Source: Prosthecobacter debontii
Lineage (GTDB): Bacteria > Verrucomicrobiota > Verrucomicrobiia > Verrucomicrobiales > Verrucomicrobiaceae
Length of the DNA: 64,000 nt
Reading direction: 5' to 3'
Assembly: GCA_945860295.1 (NCBI GenBank)
Contig: CAMAQH010000017.1
Span: 25,065 to 89,064 of the forward strand
The notes beneath the pieces were generated by a model, which was not told the origin of the DNA, did no database searches, and saw only the letters and a program-made list of their open reading frames with translations. Both the position numbers and the translations under genes were made by a program. Below, piece after piece: positions 45,977 to 58,600 of the stretch. Positions within the stretch are counted from its first letter, which is position 1; each line of letters starts with the position of its first letter.

Positions 45977-47091
45977 GGCGGCCTTCACTAGCCCCTGAGC
46001 GCTCTAGCACTGGATGTCTCTCAGGGCTGGCGAGTGCCGCTGCTTCTTCAAATGTCTTGATGGTAAAGACGCAGATCTTGGCCAGTGCCGCTGGCCCGTC
46101 TTGAATCACGAGATCAGTCACAGCGATCTCATTTTTTGAAGGAACCGCGATGATTTTGCATGAACCATTCGTGGCTCCACGGATCTTGGCTCCCACACCA
46201 CCGATGGGCTGAACTGAGCCATCAGCATTCATATCACCAGTCACAGCAAACGCGGGGTCCCAAGTTTTTCCCGTGATCGAAGACTCTAACAAAAGACCAC
46301 AGGCGACTGCGGCAGAGGGTCCATCTTTTTCAGAATACTTTTCTTCAAAAGAGAGTTCAAAATCAATGAATGGAGGGAAGCCGTTGTGACGAAGCTGCAT
46401 GAATTTCTGCACCTCATGCAATGACTGAATCATATCACCACCTACGCCCTGATTGAATCGCACGTTGCCTCCGCCTTCGACGGTCGTTAGATTCATCTTC
46501 TATACTTGGCCGGCCTCTTTGCCCGAGGCGAGCGGCACACCAGGAGGCCATTGATGAAAGTCTGTTTCAGCTTTACCTGCTTTTCATTCGGTTCCCCAGG
46601 CACGGTTGCTGCATTACCAGAGGCCATGTTTCCTGCACCGCTGAGGATCCTTGAGAGGGGTGTGGCGATCGCATTTTCCTTGATGCTATCCATCTCGATT
46701 GCCTGCCCATTCCATTTGTAAAACAACTGGCAACCGCCTGGAAATTCATCCTTCACCGTTTGCGCCCGCACACCTTTGGAGAGTCTCTCCACCAGCGTGA
46801 ATCCCCCTGGCCGATAAAGTCGCAATCTAGCAAGCAGGAGTCCTCGATGTGCACAGAGCATTTGGGTTGCACCTCAATCATACAGCGTCTGAGCAGTGCC
46901 CCCCGAATGGTCAGATCACTCCCCGCGCCGACACGGATCAGCACATTCTCGATCAGTTTGCCTGCAATCACCCGCAGGCTTGCACGCCCAGCGCTCCCAG
47001 TTTCCAGCGCCAATATTCCATCTCCGCCCGTGTAGTGAGATGCAGGCAGATCCAGCGTCTGCGCTAGCTTCAGGGCCTGTCCATTAAACAC
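45969..47091 (-). pseudogene. decayed S16 (Lon-type) peptidase with N-terminal beta-domain
   Basis: The last 175 codons (45969-46496) hold an intact-looking Lon protease domain: catalytic Ser61 in EKDGPSAAVACG and Lys104 in GGVGAKIRGA, with the 43-residue spacing known from E. coli Lon. Upstream, the frame is broken. TAG at 46501-46503 separates it from the obvious continuation LASGKEAGQV. A frameshift near 46590 separates that from the stretch ending VPGEPNEK. A second frameshift at the five-base C run 46803-46807 separates GGFTLVERLSKGV from the repetitive N-terminal beta-domain (LRVIAGKLIENVLIR then GAGSDLTIRGALLRRCMIEV, HIEDSCLLDCDF). The 5' end (signal peptide) is also missing. A truncated S16 domain could still be translated from 46496. 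Confidence 0.75.
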
Positions 47092-47311
47092 CAGAGTAGG
47101 CGGCTCAGCACTCGTCGTTTGGCAATAGCTTTACTAGAATAAGGTGCACAGGCTCAGCAACCCGATGAAGCTTATCCGCAGGTTAATAGGGCGCGAGGGC
47201 GGTTAAGTGCATGGGTGAAAACCTTCAGCCAAGAAGATGCCAAGATGTCAATCCATGAATCTACAGAAACCCTTTTCTTGCGTCTGCGCCGCCTTCCGCT
47301 AAAACCAGAGG

Positions 47312-47884
47312 ATGTCCCTCCCATCCGAACGTGCTGAACTCGCCCAAATCCTCCGTGCCAAATCCATCAAGACCGGCAAATTCACCCTCGCCTCTGGGAA
47401 GGAGAGCGATCTGTATGTCGATTGCCGAGTCACCACGCTTGATGCACGCGGAGCCGTTCTCGTCGGTCGTGTTTTGCATGATCTCTTGAGAAAAGAAGAG
47501 GCAGCGCGCGGACTCAGCATTGGCTCCCTCGGCGGACTCACCATGGGGGCTGATCCCATCACGCTCGCCGTCGCCATCAGTTCCAGTCTGGCGGGAGATG
47601 CCACGCCCATTCAGGCCTTCGTTGTCCGCAAAGAACCCAAAGGTCACGGTCGTGGCAAACGCATCGAGGGGAACTTCAACCCCGATCAACTCGTCGTCGT
47701 CGTCGATGACGTCATCACCACGGGTGACTCCACCTTGAAGGCCATCCAAGCCATCGAGGAAGAAGGCGGCAAAGTCGCCTTCGCGCTCATCCTCGTCGAT
47801 CGCCAGGAGGGCGGTCGCCAAAACATCGAAAGCAAAGGTTACTCAGTCGTTGCTGCTTTCACCCGCGCCGAGCTGGTGGGGTGA
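47312..47884 (+). CDS. pyrE: orotate phosphoribosyltransferase
   Basis: 190 residues. The phosphoribosyltransferase signature VVVVDDVITTGDS is at about 130-142, binding the ribose phosphate of PRPP. KTGKFTLASGKESDLYVDCR at the N-terminus is typical of OPRT, as are SIGSLGGLTMGADPI and the flexible-loop RKEPKGHGRGKRIEG. It joins orotate to PRPP in UMP synthesis. The start is 31 bases after a run of CDS-free sequence. The 3' end overlaps the convergent kinase remnant by about 46 bases. Confidence 0.95.
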   Translation: MSLPSERAELAQILRAKSIKTGKFTLASGKESDLYVDCRVTTLDARGAVLVGRVLHDLLRKEEAARGLSIGSLGGLTMGADPITLAVAISSSLAGDATPIQAFVVRKEPKGHGRGKRIEGNFNPDQLVVVVDDVITTGDSTLKAIQAIEEEGGKVAFALILVDRQEGGRQNIESKGYSVVAAFTRAELVG

Positions 47885-48720
47885 ATCACGGGGGCGCTGA
47901 TCGAAATCGTTGTGCCGCAGCCTAGGCTGCTATGGATGTCCATTTGACCGGAGATGCGCGCGGCGCGTTCCTTGAAGCCGACGAGTCCAAAGTGGCTTCT
48001 GTGCGGGCCTGGAGCCTCGCTAGGTTTGAAGCCGTAACCGTGACCGCGGATGGCGAGAGTGACCGCTTCGGTATCGTAGGCCGGCGTGATGACTTGCATC
48101 TGATACGCAGCACTGAGGCGGATAAAGTAGCCAGTGAGTTCACCGCGCGTATTGAACACCGTCGTGCAAACGCCCTGGAAGAGGAGTTCGGCGTCAGCCA
48201 AACGCTCTAGATCGAGACTGCGCCTGTCCTTAATATGGACATTGAAGATCCCCTCCCGGCTCCCGACCTCCAGGTCCAGGCTATGAGCGCCCTCCGCCTC
48301 TGAGAAATAAATGCGCTGGGCGCTGCCACGGATTGCCACCCGCATACGCGCCAGACTTCCCGTGTGCATATCCGTCAGGTGCACCTGGCAGTTTTTGGCG
48401 TTGGATGTAGCGCATCTCTACGACGGAGATCGCTGGCATGTAGCCACCCGGTTCAGTGAACCCTCTGACCTCCACCACCACACCCGGCGCGGGCACCGCG
48501 CCGGTGCTGAGTATCAGCTTATCCTTGTCGAGCGGTGGCACGGGAAAGGTTCCGCTCGTCTCGTCCTGCATGTAGGCTGTGTTTGCAAAGTCGTGAAGGT
48601 GATCACGCCACGTATCAGCACCGGCAGGTGCTTCGCGGCCTCTTCGCGCGGTAGTGCTTTGACCTCCAGGCAAGTCGTCAGTGGCATCTCCCGCCCACAT
48701 AAGTGACCGCAAAATAAATG
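47839..48720 (-). pseudogene. decayed sensor histidine kinase
   Basis: Joined across lesions, the minus strand reads LEVKALPREEAAKHLPVLIR then GVITF, a frameshift (one base lost), HDFANTAYMQDETSGTFPVP, VVEVRGFTEPGGYMP, another frameshift, HLTDMHTGSLARMRVAIRGS, LFQGVCTTVFNTRGELTGYF and then, without the expected dimerisation and His-box regions, the end of a HATPase domain: GYGFKPSEAPGPHRSHFGLV and KERAARISGQMDIHSSLGCG. Verrucomicrobial kinases of this type have an extracytoplasmic N-terminal domain, a long linker, HisKA_3 and HATPase; here the middle (several hundred codons) is gone. The divergent NarL-type regulator begins about 120 bases away. The start given is approximate. Confidence 0.75.
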
Positions 48721-48841
48721 AATATCGAACGGCGCAGCACTCGTTTCGATAGTTGTTCCCGCGTCGAGTAGCCAATTCTTTCAAATCCAAATTATTATCT
48801 CGATGGTCTGAATTTCAACGGCTTAAACTTCCAGTAATTAA

Positions 48842-49477
48842 ATGCGCAATTCCCCACCGATTCGCCTCCTCATCGCGGACGATCATGCACTCGTTCGAGT
48901 CGGACTCGCCTCGGTGCTTGCCAATGAGACAGATATTAAAATCATCGCAGAAGCCTCAGATGGAAGTGAGGCCGTGAGCCTCTTCCAAAAGCATCAGCCG
49001 GATGTCGCCTTTTTTGATCTGCGCATGCCCGTCATAGGCGGCATCGCTGCCCTACGCGCGGTTCGCCAAGAGTTTCCTGACGCTTGTGTGCTCATGATTA
49101 GCACCTTCGAGCTTGATGAGGAAGTGGCTGAGTCCTTGGCCGCTGGTGCCCGCGGTTTTTTGCTCAAAAGCCATGATCCCTCCATGCTTGCCACGGTCAT
49201 CCGCCGTGCCAACGCTGGTGACCCACAATTCTCCAGCGCAGTGCTGGCTCGACTGGCCGCACGCGTGCCCCTCGCGCCTCGTGAGATCGAGGTGCTCCGC
49301 GGTATCGCTCGCGGTCTCTCAAACAAAGAAATCGCCGCCCAGCTTCACCTCAGTCCGCACACCGTGAAGACCTACGTCAAAGGGTTGCTCACTAAACTCG
49401 ATGCAACCGACCGTGCAGGTGCCGTCACAGCCGGCTACGAATCGGGCTTTCTCAAGATACAAAAAGGCCAAAGTTAG
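48842..49477 (+). CDS. NarL/FixJ-type response regulator
   Basis: 211 residues. The receiver domain (8-122) has the acidic pair in IADDHALVRV, the phosphoacceptor Asp59 in VAFFDLRMPV, the T/S in LMISTFE and Lys in FLLKSHDPS. The LuxR-type helix-turn-helix (about 146-205) reads LAPREIEVLRGIARGLSNKE then IAAQLHLSPHTVKTYVKGL. It is divergent from a sensor kinase that is now broken, so its input is unclear. It might control the giant surface-protein gene 140 bases downstream on the same strand; that is conjecture. Confidence 0.95.
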   Translation: MRNSPPIRLLIADDHALVRVGLASVLANETDIKIIAEASDGSEAVSLFQKHQPDVAFFDLRMPVIGGIAALRAVRQEFPDACVLMISTFELDEEVAESLAAGARGFLLKSHDPSMLATVIRRANAGDPQFSSAVLARLAARVPLAPREIEVLRGIARGLSNKEIAAQLHLSPHTVKTYVKGLLTKLDATDRAGAVTAGYESGFLKIQKGQS

Positions 49478-49618
49478 AGAGCCTATTTCAGATAGCGTTT
49501 TCGCTCTTTTGGGGGAGTAGCCTAAAAGCATGTTACCAAAGAATATCACTACCGTTAAATCTGGCTGAAATGATGAGGTTAATCACTTCACTTCCAATTA
49601 GGTCGCACCAACCTTTCC
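49478..49618 (+). promoter_or_regulatory. intergenic region before the giant surface-protein gene
   Basis: 141 bases without a gene. AGCG-TTTT-CGCT (49495-49506) followed by CTTTTGG is a weak terminator-like hairpin for the response regulator. The promoter of the giant gene must lie in the rest; no convincing -35/-10 was picked out by eye. Confidence 0.35.
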
Positions 49619-52600
49619 ATGAAAATTCTCCGAGCCTACCGCCGACCCATCAATTTTTTGATGATCGCCTTAATGTTATCCTGGCAGATCGGCCAGCCAT
49701 TGCGTGGCGCGACATTCACCTGGGATACTGACACTAGCGACGCTGGCAATGTAATTGATGGCGCTAACTTGGGTGGCACGGGTACTTGGGACACTGCGAC
49801 TTCGAAGTGGTGGCCGATACCTGCCGGTGCGCTGACTACTTGGGGAAACACCAGCGCCGATACTGCCATTTTCTCGGGACCTTTTTCGGCGCTGCCGACA
49901 CTAAATACCGTGACTTTGAGCGGAGCGCTCACGGCGAATCAGCTGCGTTTTAATCGCTCCGGCTACACGCTAACAGGTGGCACGTCGCTGACCTTGGCGG
50001 GTGCAAATGCAGGTTTGTATGCCCAGACGAGTGAATCTGCGGTGATTAGCAGCCTCCTCACGGGATCAGACGGCCTCCTCAAGACCGGTGGCGGCTTGGT
50101 CCGGCTCACCAACGCTTCGAATAACTACACCGGGACGACGAAGATTGCCGACGGATCGCTCATCATCAGCAACCCAGCGGCTCTGGGAGGCACTGGAGCA
50201 GTGTCGATCCTCACCACCAACACGACACCTCTTAATACGAGCCTGATCGGATTTGGGGGTGGGTCGCTGGTGTTGGACGGGACTGCGGGAGCAATGACCT
50301 TCACGCGTGATGTGAACTTTGAGGGCCGGGGCCCGGTCGGCGACCGTGGGTCGGCGATCTTGAGCTTGGGCGGCAACACGCTTTCTGGGGTCCTGTCTTC
50401 GGCAGTGAGTCCGCTGCCTCTGTCACCGACTGCAACGTTTCGAAACAGCCGTATTAACAGCGTGAATGGCACGTTGACGCTTTCGGGGACGCTCAACGCA
50501 GGCGGCACTTCTGCAACCACCTTCGTCAGCCTTGGCGGACAGAACTCCGCAGGTATTGGTGACTTCAATCTCACCGGTGTCCTTGCTGGAACCGGCAGCA
50601 TCGAAAAATCAGGCGCTGGCACGCTCTTTCTCAATCCGTCCAGCACCTCTGGATTCACTGGGACGGTGCGTGTGAGTGCTTCCACGACGGGGCAGCAGAG
50701 CAGCGTGCGGGTGACGCAACTGACGGTAGGTGGGACGAGCATTTTCGGGGCGAATACAGCGGGCAACGCGAGTGGTGCGATCGACTTAAACGGTGGGGTC
50801 TTGGAGTTTCGCAACGACGGGACCTTGGACTTTAACGCCCTGAGTTCAGGAAAGAATGTTTATCTGCGGGCCTCTGGCACTCTTTACACGGGCCCGGCAG
50901 CGGGTGGGGCGGCAATCAACGGGCTGACGACACTGGGCGCCTTCCGGGTCGCTCAGGGCGCGACGCAAACCTTCAGCAGCCGCAATGGCTATGGAATGAC
51001 ATTGCAGGCCTGGACGCAGGAAAGCAGCAATGGGAATACAGCGATTGCAAACAACATGGGGGGCACTCTGACTTTCACTGGGGATGCGTGGAACAATGCG
51101 GACGGCAGTGCGCGCAATTTGACGTTTTCCGGCAACGGCAACACGAGAATCATTGGTAACATCACGGCGACAGGGACGAACAAACAGGTCATCAAACAGG
51201 GCACGGGAGAGTTGATCCTCAACGGGGTAGGTGGAACCTTTACCGGGAACACATCGATTGAGGCGGGTGCGGTGAGGATTACGGACTTTCGCTCGATTAA
51301 CAACGTGGGGACAGCGTCGATTTCGCTTGGAAACGCGACGACCACAGGCGGCAACCTCATCATAGGTGGAACGGGCGTTGGCACGGCCACAGCTTTGGGT
51401 CTGACGTCTGCAAAGCCGATCATTTTGAACACCACCTCTGGTGCGAACTCGATTTATGCGAATCAGAGTTTTGCGGCACCGGTGATTCTCAATGGTGCGA
51501 TCACGAAGATTGCGGTGGCAACCACGGGGTCATTGATTTTGGGGGGATCGAGTCAGCAGGATAACATCATCAATGTGGTGATTCCGGTGGAAACGACACC
51601 GAGCACGGGTGGTGTGACGAAGTTGGGATCGGGAACTTGGGTGCTGAATGCGGCGAACACCTTTTTGGGTGCAACCACGATCCAGGGAGGGACCTTGAAA
51701 CTGCGGGCGACTGCAGCAGCCTCGAATGTGGTGGGACAGGCAGCAAGCAACACCGTGGTGTTCAACAACAATGCAGTCACAGGGTCGGCGGGGGGGACGC
51801 TGGAGTTTCGCGGATTTAGCGGAGCAGTGACAACAGAGACCTTGGGGGCATTGACGCCGACAGCGGGAGAGGCGACGGTGCGGTTGCTTGGCAATGGAGC
51901 AGCAGCGAACTTGATTTTCGCGTCGCTAGGAGCGACGGCAGCGGCTACCAGCCTGAATTTCGACACCTCGGCAGCCTCGGGGGGGACGATCAGCTTTACC
52001 ACTGCGCCGACAGCGGCGACGGCAACAACGCTGCCTGGGACGGCGAACTTCCAAGGTCACCTTTACCTGAACGGATCGAATTTCGCGGATGTGGTGGCTG
52101 GGGTGGTGACTGCGCCCACCTATGGAGGAGCGGGCAACTTCCGTGATGCTGGCCCTGCGTTGGTGGCTGCGACACACAATCGGTTGACAGCACCTACTGC
52201 AAGTGGAGCCCTTACGATCTCGTCGCTACTCACCAACAGTCAGAATCTCACCCTCAGCGGAAACTTGGTGGTCTCGACTGGCGGTATTCTGCAGTCTGGC
52301 GGGACGGCATCGATCCTTAGTGACGGCGCCACGGCTCGTTTGATTCAAGGTGGGGCGGCAGGTGCGAACGTGGCCATCCGCGTGAACGGAGCTTCTGATG
52401 TGTTAAACCTGGGCAGTGCGACCAATCCGGTGAACATTTCCAGTGTGACGACTGGCGGGTTGACGAAGAACGGAGCGGGAACGCTGGTGGTTTTTGGCAC
52501 CAATGCCCAGACAGGAACGACGACGATCAACGAGGGGAAGGTGAGCCTCGATGGCGCAGTTGCCCGCTTGTCTGCGACGACTGCCTCGTTAGTTGTGCGG

Positions 52601-55600
52601 CAGGGTGCGACGCTTGAACTTTTGACTGGTGTTACAGCAGCTAATTCAGTGGTCAATGCCCTGGATGGGGCTGGTACGATCAGCGGGCTTTCGGGCCAGA
52701 CGTTTACACAAAATGGTGGGGGCACCTGGAATGGTGTGTTCTCGGGAGCCGGGCTTAACATCACTAAAGGGGGCGCTGCGGCCACTTGGAGCGGCGTCAG
52801 CACCTACACGGGGGTGACTACTATCGGGGGCACTGGTTTGGTCACGGTGGACACGCTGGCCGATGGCGGTGTAAACAGCGGTATTGGTGCCTCATCGAAT
52901 GCGGCCGCCAATCTTGTCTTCACTGGAACCACCGCGGGGATTGACTATCGCGGGAGCATTATTGACAACGCGCTTACCTTGGGAAGTCGTTCGGCCAGCA
53001 CGGATCGTCTCTTCACGCTTGCGGCGACTGCGACGGGAGCCATTCTAAGTAGCACAGCGTCGAACAACAATGCAATCGTCTGGAGTAACACAGGTGCCAT
53101 CGTCAATAACACCACGGCTAACGCCACCCTCACTTTTGCTGGCACTGGCACCGGGCTTGGTCTTGGTGACAACACTTTTAACCCGCTGCTTGGAGACAGC
53201 ACCGTGAGTGGGATCAACCTGGGGGTGACGAAGACTGGAGCTGGGCAGTGGAATCTGGGGAACAGCGGTAACACTTACACGGGAGCGACGCGGGTGAACG
53301 AGGGCACCTTGGGATTGAACAACAATGCGGCTCTTCCGAGCGCCAGTCCGCTGGTTCTTGGAAGCGCGACGGCGACGGGGATTTTGCAGATGTCGGGGAC
53401 TTTTACGCGGGATCTGAGCGTGACGCCGACGGCTGGAACTGGGACGATCACCTGGGGTGGCACTTCGGGTGGCGGCGGATTTGCTGCGCACACCACGCCA
53501 CTGACGGTCACGCTTAACTCAGGTGCCGGCTTGACGTGGGCCAGTGGTGGGTTTGTGGGTGCGGGAGCACTCAACCTGAACTCCGGGAGTGCGTTGTCGA
53601 GCGTCGAATTCACCAACCCGATTGCATTGAACACAGGGACGGCATCCACACCGACGGTGACCACAACTGATGCGACTGCGAACGTGACGACGGCATCGAC
53701 AGCGGGACTGCTGGCTGGCCAGCCGATCACGGGTCCTGGGATTCCTGCGGGAGCAGTGATTCTGAGCATTACGAATGCCACTACTTTTGTCATTAGTGCC
53801 AACGCCACGACGGCACTTGGAGCCGGGACCGGAACCGCCAACATTGGTTTGGCGACCCGGGCTGTCACCGTGAACGACAATGGCAACACCGGGGCGGATT
53901 ACGCGACCATGAACGGGGTGATCAGCGGATCGGGCGGAACTTTCTTGAAGAATGGAACCGGGATTTTGCGTTTGACGGGAGCGAACAGCTACACGGGAAC
54001 CACGGCGGTTGAAGCGGGCACGCTGGTGGTGTCCTCTCTTGGCAGCAGTGCGGGCGGGGCGACGTCGAGTGTGGGAGCGGGCGGGGTAGCGATGGACAAT
54101 AGCAATGCCATTGTTCTGGGGAACGCCACCACGACTGGCGGTCTTCTGCAGTATGTGGGTGCCGGTGAAACCAGCGACCGGAAGATTCGTCTGCGCGGGA
54201 CGACTGCAGGGAACCAGATTCATGCGGATGGCTCAGGTCCGCTGATTCTCACCAATGTTGCTCATGACACGACTGAAACAGGAGCCAAGACTCTTTCACT
54301 TCGTGGAACGAACACCGCCGGAAACATGATCACCAGCGTGCTTTCAGACAATGGAGCCGGCGTTCTTAGCGTCGGTGTGGACGGAGGAGCGACCTGGATC
54401 CTGACCGGCGCCAACACCTACACTGGGACCACGACAGCGAGTGCTGGCGCACTCGGGATTGGGAACAATTCGGCAGTAGGCACAGGAGGTCTTACAAACA
54501 ACAACGGGAACGTGTTTGCGTATGGAGCGGACCGGACCCTGGCGAACACCTTGGCGCTGTCGAACAATGCGACCAACGGGTGGTTCGGAGACTACAGTCT
54601 GACCTTCAGCAATCCGACCAACTTGGCGGCCGCCGCCAACAACGTGACCACGAATAACAGCATTGCGGCGGGCAAGACCCTGACGATGAATGGCGTCACC
54701 GCGAACGCACTGACCGACAACCGGACGTGGACGATTGACGGGCAGGGTGAAACGGTGATCAACGGAGCATTCACCTCCACGACGGGCAATGGGGTAGGCA
54801 TCACCAAGCAAGGGAATGGGACTTTGTCGCTGGGGACCAATGGGGCGACGTCGAACTGGAACATCGGCAACAACGCGGTAGATGTGGACCGTGGCACATT
54901 GAAGTTCACGACGAACAATGCGATTCCGACAACATTCACCGCTGCGCCTGCGGCGCCGACGACCGCTGGGACGCCGATCGCGGGAACGACGATCACGGTG
55001 GCATCGACGGCGGGCTTGCAAGTGGGGCAGCGGTTCAGCGGCACCAACGTGCTGCCGGGTTCTTTGATCACAGCGATTACGTCATCGACGACCTTCACGT
55101 CCAGCCTTGCGCCCACAACGGCGATCGCGTCAGGTGCTAGTTTGACGTTCTTTGGCAGCGGCGGTCTGACCCTGAGTCCGGAAGTGGAAACGCTGGACAC
55201 CAGCACCGTGGACCTTTACGGAACGAGCCAGACGGTTACCGGATTGACCGCGACGACCACCGGGGCGGTGGTGATTGACAACACCTCTGCCACCCCAGCC
55301 ACGTTCACCTTTGGTGCGAACAACTCGACCGTAAGCATCACCAATACCGGCGCACGCACGATCACTGACAGCGGTGCGGGAGCGCTTTCTATTGTCAAGA
55401 CGGGTAACACGGCACTCGCCTTGCCCACTGGCATGACGCTGACCTATCAAGGCAGCACCAGCAGCACGGGCGGCGGCTCCTTCACCATCAATTCAGCGCT
55501 GAATGGCACCAGTGGGTTGATCGCTACCGGTAACAGCACTCTGGCACTTTCCGGTGGGCTTACCGCTCCAGGAGCCATTACCAAGATCGAAGTCGGCGGT

Positions 55601-58600
55601 GGGTCCATCCTCAGCCTTTTGGATGGCACCGGGAGCGCCATCTCCAACCTCACTAATCTGAATCTTGGGGCAGGAACTGGCACGGCGACCTTGAACCTCA
55701 ATGTGGGTGATTCACTCGCCACAGGTGACTTCCTGAACACGGATACTCTCACTCTCCTCGCCGGTGGTACATTAAATTTGGCAAACACCATTACGTTCAA
55801 CCTGACGGATGCGGGGCTTAATCCGCTCACGACTTATACCCTCCTCAATCTTGTGGATGGCGGTATTACCGGCTTTGGCGTCGGCAACATGATCCGGGGG
55901 GCTACTCCTGGTGGCTTCTCCGGCTTTACTTGGAACGTTACGAACAACCTCGTCCAACTCACCACGGGCACACTCATCACGGGCAACTCTTACTGGAGAG
56001 GTTTGACTGACAACACTTGGAACGCTAACGCCAATAACTGGTCCACCGATAAGGCGGGAGCCATTGCAGCGGCTTCCATACCAGGTAGTGGCACCGACGT
56101 TGTCTTTGGCTACAATGGCATCGCAGCCGCTCCTCTCACGACGACGTTGGAGCAGAACATCAAGATCAACTCTCTGACCTTCGAATCTGGCACTACCACG
56201 CCGGCTTCCGTCACTATCGCCCCTGGTGCGGTTAGCACCAACCGTCTTGAAGTGGCTCCGCAAGTCGCCACAGACGGGATCAGGATCATCGCTGGTGGCC
56301 CAGCTGCTGTTACCATTTCGGCCCCGCTTCGCCTGAGTGGAACTGTTTCCTCACAAACTTGGAATGTCGCCGATGCAGCTTCCGTGCTCACCCTTTCTGG
56401 CGGATTGCAGGGAGAAAAGGACGTGACCAAAACCGGAAGTGGTAAAGTGACAGTCTCCATCGCCGCTGACAACGCCTTCAACAATGGTAACACCGCCGAT
56501 TTCACCACCAACGGCGGCACCTTGGAGATCCTGAGCATTGACGCATTGGGTGTCACTGGTAAGCGTGCCAACGTCGCCGTGAACAGCACAGGTGCCTTCT
56601 ACTACAATGGCGCGGCGGGCACGGTGGCGAACAACCTGACGCTCGGCGGGGGCACGCTTTCCGCCGGCGGTGGCAACCAGACCTACAGTGGCACGGTGAA
56701 TGTGAGCGCCGCTTCCTTCATCAACATGCGCAACAACAATTCCGCCGTGTTGACTGACACGCAGCGTAACATCACCCTCTCGGGTGTGCTCAGCGGCGCG
56801 GGCAAGCTTACCTTGGACAGCATCAACACGGTCTCAGCGGGCAACCAGCTCACGGGAACGCTCACCTTGAGCAACACCAACCCAACCTGGTCGGGCGGCC
56901 TCGATTTTCTGCGTGGCTCGGTGACGGCGTCGAATGTCACTGCCCTCGGAACAGGCAACATCACGGCCAGCCTTGGGCGCATCACCTTCGCCACGGCAGG
57001 TGGAACGAGCTTTAACCTGGCCCAAAACTTTACCTTGGACGCAGCCTCTGGTGTCTTCGAACTCACCGCAGACGCCTCGGGCACGCCCGTGAGCGACATG
57101 ACGGTCAACCTCAACGGGGTTGTGACTCTCGGCAGCGCCGGCAATGCGAACATGGGTCTGCGTCTGTTTCAGGCCACGGATAACTTCAGCGTCATCAACA
57201 TCACCAATTCAGTCGTCCTCGGAAACAATGCCAGCATCAGTGTCGGTGGATCCACCACCCGCCCGGCCATCATCTCTGGTGTCATCTCTGATGGCGGACT
57301 GGCACGGACCTTGACGGTCAACGACGATCAGGGTGCCTGGGCTCAGACCAACACGACTCTCCGTCTTAGCGGGGCAAACACGTTTACAGGGAACGTCATA
57401 CTTTCCGAGGGTGTGCTTGAGTTCAACACCGTCACCGACATTGGCGGAGCGGCCAGCAGCCTGGGCCAGGGCACAGCCATCACGATGGGCGGTGGCAACC
57501 TGCGCTTCATCGGTTCTACCAGCCAGACAACGGACCGTCCGATTTCCACGACTGCTTCTTCCACCCTTTCTGCAAATGGCACCGGTGGTGCCAAAATCAC
57601 CTACACGGGTGCCATCACTCAGGCCTTGGACAACAGTCTCACTCTTTCAGGCTTGGCGGGTAGTGAAGGTGAGATCACGGCCGGGATCACCCAGACGTCG
57701 GATGCGGCCGACATGACGGTGAGCGGCGGGACTTGGACCTTCCAGACGGGGACGAGCCGGATTGGGGATGACGTGACGCTCACGGGTGCCACCACCATCA
57801 TGAACCTCAACAGCGGGCTGACTCAGGTGCGTGATGACTTCACGGTGACGACTGGTGCCATACTTAACTTGAACGGAGTTGGAGCGCTGTCTTTCAACAT
57901 CGGGACACTGTCCGATTCTGCCTCGCTCCGTGCGGTCACGGGCGGTATCATCAATCTTGGCGCAAGCCAAGCAGTGGTGAGCACCGAGTTTGACGCGTTG
58001 CGGATTGGAACGGATGCGGCTGGAGTGGGCACGTTGAACCTGGGCGCGTTCAGCCAGACAGTGAATGAGTTCTTATTGGGCAACCGGAACATTGATCGCT
58101 CCGGGGTGGTCAATGGAAGCGGTGTGCTGACGGTGAATGGGAACTTCGATGTTTACGGAGGAACGATCAACGCGAACCTAGCGAGTGCGGGCACAAACTC
58201 TCTGGAGAAGTTGAGTCTTAACACAGTAACTTTGACTGGAGACAACAGCGGGTTGGCGTCGACTGGGGTGACGCTGTTGAACGAGGGAACGCTGGTGTTA
58301 GACTACACGAACAACACGGCGACGAAGGTGCGTGCCGCATCGGCACTCGACATGCGCGGAGCAACTCTGATCTTGGTCGGGAATGCGACGACTGCCGTAT
58401 CGCAAACCGTTGGGGGTTTCACCCTCGGCACTGGTGGTGCCAACATCATCAATACGACCCTTGCTGGCCAGGATGTGGTGCTGAATCTGGGTGCGATCAC
58501 CCGCGCCGCCAACTCGCAAGACGGAACCATCCGGTTCAACCAGCCTACTGGTACGCCAAGCGCGACACTCGGCTACACGACGACCTCGCTCAACACCATT

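Noticed and set aside
46493..46861. Programmed ribosomal frameshifting at the five-C run in the S16 locus.
   Set aside because: A second frameshift, an amber stop and a missing 5' end also lie upstream of the protease domain; decay explains all of them, and no slippery heptamer with a stimulatory structure was seen.
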